In this document: positions 56,215 to 64,000 of the stretch, one piece after another
How positions within the stretch are numbered: the first letter of the stretch is position 1
How the letters are laid out: every line of letters starts with the position of its first letter
Assembly: GCF_905147365.1 (NCBI RefSeq)
Contig: NC_056420.1
Location: 6,148,001 to 6,212,000 of the forward strand
From: Aricia agestis
Lineage: Eukaryota > Arthropoda > Insecta > Lepidoptera > Lycaenidae
DNA length: 64,000 nt
Direction: 5' to 3'
Notes under the pieces: model-generated
Databases searched by the model: none
Seen by the model: the letters and a program-made list of their open reading frames with translations, nothing else
Told to the model about the DNA's origin: nothing
Program-made: the position numbers and the translations under genes

Positions 56215-56480
56215 CCAAGTTTCAGTCTCGAAATCAGCGGGCAGCGGGGCGGGAGCGCGGAAAGCCATCTAATACGCCGGGAACTGAAGCCTTACATCGG
56301 ACAGCAGCAGTACCCGCAACGATTCGTCAGTTTGTTTGAAGTCAGCCTACCGGTTTATTCTGTCGATTGTGGTATAACGTACAATCGGAAACGCTCTACT
56401 TGTAAATGAGATCGCTTTAAATTCGAGAATTATTTAACCTCGGGGATTTTTTGATGTAAATACGTCTTTAAATTGCTTTT

Positions 56481-56753
56481 ATGTTTGCTAGTAGGGTATT
56501 GTCAAAAAATGGGAGGTGTCTCCAACATAGTTTTTTTGTAGTTTTATCTCTTACAGTATATTGTGTAGCCTTGAGCTATGGTTGCCGCTACAACAAAATG
56601 TATCACCAATACAACAAAATAATATCTAAAAGTAAGAAAAGAAAATCCACAGTAGTTTTAAGAGCGAAGAATATTTTTTACCCAAATAAGCTTTGGTTAA
56701 CAAAATTATCAATAGATGTTATTTTCTGCAAAAAATTTGTCTGGTGTCACTGA
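56481..56753 (+). CDS. Hypothetical short ORF with N-terminal hydrophobic segment
   Basis: 90 codons, no family recognised. Residues about 17-35 (SFFVVLSLTVYCVALSYGC) could be a signal peptide or membrane anchor, followed by a Lys/Arg-rich stretch (SKSKKRKS). It lies about 150 bp downstream of a GC-rich, promoter-like region (56220-56400) that contains TCAGTTTG (an initiator-like match). The start ATG context (TTTTATGTT) is weak, and no downstream exon is identified. It could be a chance ORF; the neighbouring sequence is not a recognised repeat, which is why it is listed. Confidence 0.28.
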   Translation: MFASRVLSKNGRCLQHSFFVVLSLTVYCVALSYGCRYNKMYHQYNKIISKSKKRKSTVVLRAKNIFYPNKLWLTKLSIDVIFCKKFVWCH

Positions 56754-57681
56754 GATTTTAAATTAGATTCAAGAACGACAAAGAAAATAATATTATAACA
56801 CTGACGAACCTCTAGCATCGCATCGTCAACAATAAAATATTTCTTCAGCAGCAAAATTTGAGTTAATTACCACTTCAAAGAAATTCTCAAAGGCTTTTAA
56901 GGAGCTCAAACATGAATCAGAGCGAAAAAGAATTAAAAATGAAATAAATAAACGCATACGAAGAGATGAATCGAGAATTCTTATCACCAGAGTCGTAATT
57001 GGCTTCAATATAATTGTATCGTAGATATTCACAATATTCATTTGCTTTGATGTAATTATTTTCCTTTGCTAGTTTTTCTATAGAGGAGTAAAAATGGATG
57101 CAACGCGATGAATGACAATTAAGTGACAACTACCTACGGTAACCTTTTCAACGCCTATTTTATTTAAATTTGATTTTAAGAACAAGGCGATTTTCTTGTG
57201 TCATAATATTTCTTTATCACACAACGTCCGATTTGCGGATGTCTGAGAGAAGAGGTCTCTCTGGATTCGAAGCTCAATTTAGTAAACTATTATAGAAATA
57301 GTTAAGAAGGAAGTAGTCAACAAATCTAAAAGATTTGTTGACTTAACTTGACCTGTAGTTATCACTATAGTTTATTGCAGCTCTTATTGGGATAGTAAGT
57401 GTACAGTAGAATATAACGCACCCGGCAAAGGTCACACAACTGGTACTCGCTGCGTACTGCTTACTCAACAATATTATTTCATATATCAGAGGGTTCTCTG
57501 TAGTAGACAGTATTTGGGGTCCATCTGCTAGTGGGTATATAAACGCTGTGAGCACGCTTTTTACATAGCCATTGGCTATGAAAGTAGTCATGTAAGGGTA
57601 TTTGTAAGCTTCTACAAAACGTCTATTAAGTTAGGTCTGTAGTTTTTTCGTGAAGTATTTAAAAGCATTACATACACAAAC
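56754..57681. other. No recognisable gene
   Basis: AT-rich; short ORFs on the minus strand (56826-57129, 57343-57591) show no recognisable domains. A 15-bp inverted pair (CAACAAATCTAAAAGATTTGTTG, centred near 57330) is the only local structure seen. Confidence 0.35.
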
Positions 57682-58171
57682 TTAAGAGAATACACCAGGG
57701 GAGAGAGAAATTGAAAATAGGTATTTGAAAATGTATTGCTGTCTCACCAATCTCAAGTCTCCCACCGCAGAGCGCGATAGAGACAACACGACAAAAGTTG
57801 TAATAAAAGAATAGAAAATTTTCGATTCGTTGTCCGCTGATTCCTTCTCCAAAACTTAACCGATTTAAGTACTTTTTTCATTAAGAATTAAAACAAGGCT
57901 TGAGCTGTGATCCTATGTTTCATTTTTTTTTGTATATTTTTGCCAGTTTTCTTTTCTGGGTGTTTGAACACAGAGGAAAATCTTGCCATTTTTTTAGGTT
58001 TTTGGACGTTCTTATCTTTTTTAATAATAAAATTATGAAAAAACAGACATAGGTACATGCTAATAGTGGCCATAGATATTCAGAAAAAAATTATAACTCT
58101 ACCGGCATTATCCAGGGAGGAAACAGGGGACAGCGTTTGTATGGAAAAACGGCGGTGTGGACTCCTCTTAA
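57682..58171. mobile_element. TTAA-flanked dispersed repeat, copy 2
   Basis: Full-length match of 42911-43403, with TTAAGAGAATACACC and CTCCTCTTAA ends. Differences are scattered substitutions and a few small indels. Confidence 0.65.
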
Positions 58172-58249
58172 AGCTAAAGCTATACATTAAAAAATTTAAA
58201 AAAGGTTCCTTAAGAAATTTAATCTACTTATACTAATTCTATACTTACT

Positions 58250-58335
58250 TAATATAATAAAGCGGAAAAGTTTGTTTGTTTGTTTGTTTGAACGCACTAA
58301 TCTCATGAACTTCTGGTTCGATGCGGATAATCTAG
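58250..58335 (+). repeat. Helitron H2, 5' fragment
   Basis: ATAATAAAGCGGAAAAG, GTTTGTTTGTTTG, CACTAATCTCATGAAC; homology stops near GATGCGG. Confidence 0.5.
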
Positions 58336-58905
58336 TAGTTTAACAAAGAAAGAAATCTGATTTTGTAATTAAATTTAGGATTTTTCACACATTATATTCA
58401 CAATTACGTAACGTACAAAATGCTGCTAATCTGATAAAATATGCAGCAGTTAACATAGCTTAGTCCAGTATTAAAGTTCAATTTTCTGCACATACTACCA
58501 ACAGCTTTTGTTTAAGACTACAAAATTAATTCTACGGAAACAAAATATTTGGCAAGACGAAATTTACTCTTGGAATCGATAATCTTTTATCGATTTTTTG
58601 TAATTTAACATTACAATATTAGGTACAGTACTCCAAAATTAATAATGCGCGTGTACCCGTGAATAATGACCGTGTTACAAAAGCTACAGAAATATCACGA
58701 TGAACTTTTACTAATACATGTAGGTATCTTAAACGCAATGCAATTATAAAATGCAATATCGTCTACCGTCGCTCTGGAAATACGACCGTTGCCGAAAAAT
58801 TACGAAAATGTCTATGCGCATTATCACTTTGGGAGCACTGTATATCAGTATTAAAGGTACTAAAGTTCGCGCGCAACTTCGCTTAAACAGAAAATTATTT
58901 TCTTC

Positions 58906-58950
58906 ACTAGCTGTCTCGGTGAACTTCGTGTCACTTTAAAACCTTCCCCC
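58906..58950 (-). repeat. Helitron H4, 3' end only
   Basis: CTAGCTGTCTCGGTGAACTT then CGTGTCAC is the H4 3' terminus on the minus strand; the rest of the element is absent. Confidence 0.5.
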
Positions 58951-59381
58951 GATGCACGATCGTCGGAAAGATCTCACGTGAAAAGATTTCATCTGTCAGT
59001 ATCACAGCGATTCACAAACTTTCCGTCGCCGAAATGAATCCGAAACCAAAGAGAATAATTGACACTAGTTTTTTTTTTTTAGCAATAAGTGCTACGGTAT
59101 AACATTACATAGCCTTGGTTATTTCATCGCTGTCAGTATCAAGATCAAAGATGGGAAAATAATTATTGTTTCCAAATTTTCCTGCACCTCTTAATTTAAT
59201 GAACAAAATTTTTAAGACTAAGACTAGTCTTACCATACAAAAAATATTGTCTATGTGCCGACAATGACAATCTGTCAAATCTGTAAGTTGTGACTTGTGT
59301 GTTGTCAAAGATATTAATTATTATTGTCAAGCTCAAGTCGAGCTACGGAAAATTACCTATATATCTTGAGAAATTTGAGTA

Positions 59382-60010
59382 TTTTTAAGAAATTGTTGTA
59401 TTCCCGGATGTTCTAATACATACAAGAAAAATAAAGGCAAATCGAACGATGTAAAATTATACTATTTTCCTGCCAAAAGTATTCACATGCCATAGGTTAT
59501 TGAAAAACGAAAGAAATGTATAAAAGCCGGTAAAAACATATACGTAAGTACCTATTTAAAAAGTTCCATGAATGTTATGTGTAGACTCGTAAAAACACTG
59601 AATTTTGTTGATTATAACCATAAATTAATTTTTGATGAACACAATAAGAACCTAACCTATAACCGTTGCTTCTTTCAGTAAACATCCAATTTCAGTAAAC
59701 ATTCAAAGACATCAACTAGAATGCAACAAGTTGCATCAAAAGTAAGGATAATTTGGAGGAGTCCTGCCAGGAATTCAACACTGAGGATAGTGTTGAACTT
59801 GAACCATCTTGTCAAAGTGTTGGTTCTCAAAAGGATGATTCTTCAAGTAGGAAAAAAAAAAGATTAATAGTGCAGTCTTTGTGTGTTGTTTAAAGAATAC
59901 ATAAATGGTGTTTGCACTGATGAGATCCAGACTGAAATTAGTTAAAAATAGTGACAGACAAAAGTTGTGAAGATGGAATCGACCGAATCGCAGAAGGTTG
60001 ATGAAATAAA
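59382..60010 (+). pseudogene. THAP-domain gene remnant (two exons)
   Basis: Exon 1 encodes CCIPGC..., a basic linker and KLYYFPAKS: the C-x3-C zinc-binding start and the FP motif of a THAP DNA-binding domain. RKK-C-IKA follows where Trp is normally invariant. An in-frame TAG at 59493-59495 interrupts it. Exon 1 ends at 59543 before the strong donor GTAAGT; acceptors TTTCTTTCAG-like at 59678 or 59695 open exon 2. Exon 2 has a clear frame ending EESCQEFNTEDSVELEPS, then a Ser/Lys-rich tail, and stop at 59891-59893. AATAAA follows at 60005-60010. THAP proteins are zinc-dependent DNA binders, often derived from P-element transposases. No start codon is visible, so this is a decayed gene or transposon fragment. 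The retained intron argues against a retrocopy. Confidence 0.6.
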
Positions 60011-61205
60011 AGCATTTATTTTAGTGAACTTGTTTTATTTTCCACAAGTATTTTCAGTAATTAGAAGTATTTTTTGCATCTTCACTATTTTATTGCAATA
60101 TTTATCAAGTTTTTACTTTCTATGCTGATATCCATCAATTTCTATAGCTACTAATTACTTTTTCAGATATTTTCTTAGTTAACGCTTTATACATTTTTTA
60201 CATTTTTATTCACGCTTTCGAACTTTGTTTACGGGTATAAATCCATCTTTAATAATTTTAATCATTTTATAGTCTAAAACATAAAAAAACATGTAGTTAT
60301 AAACTAGCCGGGGTCTCACAAGTTACTTCTTTTACTCGCAACATGTCGCTGCTGTCGAATTACGACACCCTTTATAATTTCTGCACGGTCCCTATAGGTA
60401 ATACATAATTATATTACAATAATTATATTATATCGGTAAATCTTGTTGTGTGAGAATACTTTTTATTTATGTGTAAAACAAACTTATTACTATTTTATAT
60501 TTGTTTTAAATTTATTTTTCATTTAATATAAGTTTATATTAGATACTATGGAAGCTCCCAGGTGGTGAGTATGAACTTGGAATTATAATGATAATATTTA
60601 CATAAATAACTATTTAAAATTATTGTAAAAGCACAATAATGTTTTAACATAATATACATATTACACAAGTATTAATACAAAATTTAAAAAATATTATATT
60701 TCTAAACCTTTAAGTTAACACAAATACTGCATTTATAAATAAAAAATATTTATTGTTCAATGAACACTTCCTAAAGATTTAACACATAATAATTATTACA
60801 GTACGACATTTATTCAAAATGGTAAAAAGGTATAAAAGACACGACTAAGTATTAATAATTGCTTTGTTTTATTCTTATCATTACTTAAATAATTCCATCT
60901 AACAATATCCGCCATGGCCCATGACACGGTTCTCGAAGTGAAAAGATTTCACGAGTCTCGGAGGTGCCGGGAAGATTCCGTAAAAACGGCTCTAATCCTC
61001 GGATAATTTTCCGACGTCGGTTGTCAAACTCCCATCCGCGGTGAGATCTTATCGAATCCGTGGCGGAAACTATTTCACTCATACAAAAGAAATGTCACTA
61101 CTGTCAAAATGACAGCAAAATCGGAAAGTATTCACTTGTCATTTGCTTGAAAGTGAAATAGATTCCTACATCGGAAAAATTCCGCGCGGAAACGCTTAGT
61201 GAATC
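60011..61205. other. No recognisable gene; GC-richer patch at 60.9-61.2 kb
   Basis: Mostly AT-rich. A stretch at about 60915-61205 is GC-richer and ends GGAAACGCTTAGTGAATCAC then CCTAG; it resembles MITE sequence but no partner end was found. Parts near 58960-59030 (AAGATCTCACGTGAAAAG) look related. Confidence 0.3.
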
Positions 61206-61318
61206 ACCCTAGACTTCTAGGAATATTTTAAGACTAAAATCAGCCCAATCCGTTCAGCCGTTTTCGAGTTTTAGCGCGACTAACACATTTGCAAATCCAT
61301 TTTTATATATAAGAGAAG
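61206..61318 (-). mobile_element. Helitron H4, 5' part
   Basis: TAAGACTAAAATCAGCCCAA to AAATCCATTTTTATATATAA; lacks the 3' hairpin half. Head-to-tail with the next copy. Confidence 0.6.
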
Positions 61319-61319
61319 A

Positions 61320-61473
61320 ATAGCTGTCCCGGTGAACTTCGTGTCACAGGTCACTTTAAAACCTTCCCTGGACTTCTACGAATATTTTAAGACTAAAATC
61401 AGCACAATCCGTTCAGGTGTTTTCGAGTTTTAGCGCGACTAACACATCTGAAAATCCATTTTTATATATAAGA
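61320..61473 (-). mobile_element. Non-autonomous Helitron, family H4, nearly complete
   Basis: Minus strand: TCTTATATATAAAAATGG start, GTTAGTCGCGCTAAAACTC body, GTGACACGAAGTTCACC hairpin region, GGGACAG, CTAT. A short duplication of the GTGACC segment lies near the 3' end. Confidence 0.68.
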
Positions 61474-61768
61474 TTAGGAATCGGAGATATATAATATTTT
61501 GGGAATCTCTTTTTCGTCATGTCACTAAACGATCTAAACTAAACTAATCTAAACCAGATTTACAAGAACCCAACTATTTGCACAGACGTAATTTTTCTTC
61601 CTAAGACAATATGAATATTATTCGCTGATAATCACGAAATCCCAGAAACTATGTAAAGCAAATTCTACGTACTTGAATTTCGGCAAATAAGTACCCTCTA
61701 AGATATACTCACGCTAGGAACGGATTTTGCAAAACTCCGCCCGCAAGGGGTAAAACGGGGGCGAATAA

Positions 61769-61997
61769 TCCATACTAATATTATAAATGCGAAAGTGTGT
61801 CTGACTGTCTGTCCGTCCGTCTGTCTGTCTATCTGTTACCTCTTCACGCCCAAACCGCTGAACCGATTTGCTGAAATTTGGCATGGAGATACTTTGAGTC
61901 CCGGGAAAGGACATAGGATACTTTTAATCCCGGAAAAATGTACGGTTCCCGCGCGATAAACGAGTTTTGGTGCAACGGAGTTGCGGGCGTCATCTAG
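61769..61997 (+). mobile_element. Non-autonomous Helitron, family H1, complete
   Basis: The best H1 copy: TCCATACTAATATTATAAAT start after A; TTACCTCTTCACGCCCAAAC; GAGTCCCGGGAAAGGACATA; hairpin GCAACGGAGTTGC; GGGCGTCAT; CTAG before T. 229 bp. Resembles the Lep1-type Helitrons reported in Lepidoptera (family recollection, not a search). Confidence 0.8.
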
Positions 61998-62496
61998 TTT
62001 TTAATAAAGTAAAAATATCCCAGAAATATTTAAACGCGGGCAAAATCATTGGTAAATGCTAGTAAAAATTAAATTAAATAAAGCCCCTAGCTCACTAAAC
62101 ACTGACTGCATTGCGGCTGCGAGAACATAATTATTGTTGAAAGCAAGCGGCGACACGGCCATTAGTATCTGAGTCGTTTGTCCCATATTATAATGGAATA
62201 TCTCAATTTAACCCCTAAATACATTATGATTCTGAGAAATGAGTGCTGGTTCTTGTTCTGATACATAAAATAGAAACGTTACGTAAAGTATCCTCAATAT
62301 TAGATGTAGGTGACTGACATTAATGTAAGGATTAAGGATATAAGCTACCTTTTACATTACGACCATAAAGTTAATATACTTAGCGGAATAGAGCAACAAT
62401 ATCGAGCTGTCAAACGAAACCGAAATTGATTTACGTCTGTGTGTAAAAAATTGTTTACTTATACACTTACACAAGCATCTTTCAAAGAGATTGAAT
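61998..62496. other. No recognisable gene
   Basis: AT-rich; nothing assigned. Confidence 0.4.
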
Positions 62497-62792
62497 TATA
62501 ATAATATAATAATAATAATAATCATTTTTATTCAAGCAATAAACCCATACAACAATAATTATTTATGTTTTATATAAATAAAATTGAGTTAAAATTAAAT
62601 TAAATTAAATTTTACATAAAAGTATACATTGTGAATAAAATAAAAAATATAAGCAATAGGTAAAAATAAAAAAAAATGTTACAAAAATGCGTTTATCATT
62701 TCTGGTTTCTGTCGCGATGCACCGATAGCCAGTAGGCTGGAAATGAATTCTCCGGACACCCGGCACACACAACGAGAATTTCATTCTTATGC

Positions 62793-63437
62793 CGGCTCTT
62801 GATATAGGCGAACGCGTTGGCCAACGCGTCTGCAGACGCGTTGGCCCAATGTGTAGAACGGGCGTTCGCGCGTTGGCCGTAGGTATTTAGACGTTGGCCG
62901 ACGCGTCTGCGAGCTTGCCGCGCGGGTCGGAAATGTCGGCAAAAGATCAAAGGACATTTGTCGCAAGCTTCGCGCTCCATCCACTCATAGGCCGCGCGAT
63001 CAGTTCGCCCGGAGTTATAGTTATGATAATTATAATAATATGTAATAATTTTTATATGTAATAATTTAATAAATAATAAGTAGGTAATAAAATAATTACT
63101 TATATTATTTTAATATTATAAAATATTATGTAAAAGTGAGTTTATTTCTTTGTTTGTTACGTTTTCTCGCCTTTTATTTATTTATTTCGAGAATACCCTT
63201 TAAAAACTTTTTCTTGTCCACATTTACAAAGTAATTATATGATGTGAATAAATATACAGCTACAGCTGTTAGCGACTCAACATCCATTTTGAATCCGTCC
63301 GCACATTGGCGCGATCCAAAGCATACTGAGCGACCTTCCTATGTGTGGATTACTCACAAACGCCGTTGCAAGCGCACTGCCAACGCGTCTGCGAACGCGT
63401 TGGCCAACGCGTTCGCCTATATGGGGAGGCGGCCTTA
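62793..63437. mobile_element. TIR element rich in ACGCGT palindromes
   Basis: Left ATATAGGCGAACGCGTTGGC then CAACGCGTC and the right-hand inverse form TIRs, with outer ends GCCGGCTC / GCCGCCTC (inward). Many copies of GCGTTGGCC and GACGCGT occur. AT-rich centre. Inserted within the LINE reading frame. Confidence 0.5.
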
Positions 63438-63438
63438 G

Positions 63439-64000
63439 AAGAACGCACGCGGGCCCAGAAAACTCGTGCTCTAATAATGGCGAAGTAATCGGGAACTCTG
63501 GCGTCGGCAAACATGCTCGAAGCGCTGTAATATTTTGGCAGTCTCATAAGAATGCGGTATGCGTTATTATACTGCACCCTGATGCTGCTCCTTACAGTTT
63601 TAGAGCAGTTGACCCAAAGCTGACATGTATAAAAGCATTGACAATATGCCCTAAATAGTGTCAGCCTTGCTTCAATGCTGCAACGTGCAAAACGGCGCGC
63701 GAGCATGTTACACCGAACAGTCATTGCCCGTCTCTCACGAACAATGTCTTCATTGTCAGACATATTCTCGGTCAAAATGTGTTCCAGGTATCGGAAACGC
63801 TCGACTCGCTGCACTACTTCTCCATCTAAATAAACCGGCGGGACCCTCTCCGGACCCTTGTCAGCCTTAAACACCATCATCTGCGTCTTAGCAACATTGT
63901 ATTTGAGACCATGGTTTCTAGCCATAGGTCTCACAAATGCCGAGAAGCCGTCTTAAGCCTCTGATTGAGGGGCTCAGAATTGTCAATGTGCTGATAAGTG
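63439..64000 (-). pseudogene. LINE reverse transcriptase, C-terminal region
   Basis: From about 63930 down to 63434 a ~167-residue frame reads NHGLKYNVAKTQMMVFK, VERFRYL, RRAMTVRCNMLARRFARC and FYTCQLW. These are typical of the thumb/post-catalytic part of lepidopteran non-LTR reverse transcriptases (the YLG-like motif appears as YLEH). Near 63930 the frame changes: RLRRLLGICETYG is readable upstream in another frame, so there is a frameshift. Beyond the TIR insertion (63437) the frame continues only in foreign sequence. The catalytic core lies outside the window. Confidence 0.65.

Larger units (their letters stand above)
62497..64000 (-). mobile_element. Non-LTR retrotransposon, 3' part, split by a TIR element
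   Basis: On the minus strand the RT-related ORF enters from the right edge. It is interrupted at about 63437 by a TIR element (to 62793) and continues into a 3' region that ends in an (ATT)n-type tail at about 62520-62497. The joining of the 3' region to the same element is inferred from position and tail type. Confidence 0.5.

Overview
This window looks like nuclear DNA of a butterfly or moth (Lepidoptera). Outside one retrotransposon it is AT-rich and almost free of host coding sequence. It is packed with repeats typical of lepidopteran genomes: non-autonomous Helitrons that start TC after an A and end in a hairpin plus CTAG before a T, tRNA-headed SINEs, long-terminal-inverted-repeat MITEs, an intact BEL/Pao retrotransposon, and LINE, mariner-like and piggyBac-like remnants. 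No rRNA gene, functional tRNA gene or CRISPR array was seen. Family labels used below are local: Helitron families H1-H8, SINE-A and SINE-B, repeat C.

Layout. 1-9.4 kb: Helitrons (H2, H3, H4), a SINE-A inside a MITE, repeat C, a 142-codon minus-strand ORF of unknown nature, and a probable non-coding first exon on the minus strand near 8.63-8.73 kb. 9.45-18.5 kb: MITE arms, a SINE-B, a TA-repeat palindrome, and a complete 7.6-kb BEL/Pao element on the minus strand. It has 714-bp LTRs in which I saw no difference, and one intact 1940-codon gag-pol ORF. 18.5-29.4 kb: a tandem duplication, hAT-like and palindromic MITEs, Helitrons, and a broken mariner-type transposase carrying a retroposed insert. 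29.4-36.2 kb: a piggyBac-like shell (TTAA ends) holding a Helitron that retains the end of its helicase gene, then more Helitrons and SINEs. 36.2-44.8 kb: deeply nested TIR elements, a deleted LINE, and a hAT MITE with a perfect 8-bp target duplication.

45.0-54.35 kb is the most unusual part. It is a 9.3-kb foldback-type element with nearly identical ~370-bp terminal inverted repeats and a perfect 9-bp target-site duplication. Its interior consists entirely of ~182-bp tandem units, about 17 in the left arm and 29 in the right arm, in opposite orientation and meeting head to head without a spacer. Each unit carries a 12-bp dyad (CGTTTGTACCTC and its reverse complement) that also occurs in the unique terminal repeat. 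The element has no credible gene. Its architecture recalls Drosophila Foldback elements and Mutator-like elements, but I do not recognise the sequence.

54.4-64 kb: repeat C, MITEs, a small hypothetical ORF behind a GC-rich stretch, a THAP-domain pseudogene with visible splice signals and a polyadenylation signal, tandem H4 Helitrons, a complete H1 Helitron, and the 3' part of a non-LTR retrotransposon split by a TIR element and running off the right edge.

The sequences interact mainly by nesting. Elements sit inside elements up to three levels deep, and several empty/filled pairs within the window give relative ages. The BEL/Pao and foldback elements appear to be the youngest large insertions.
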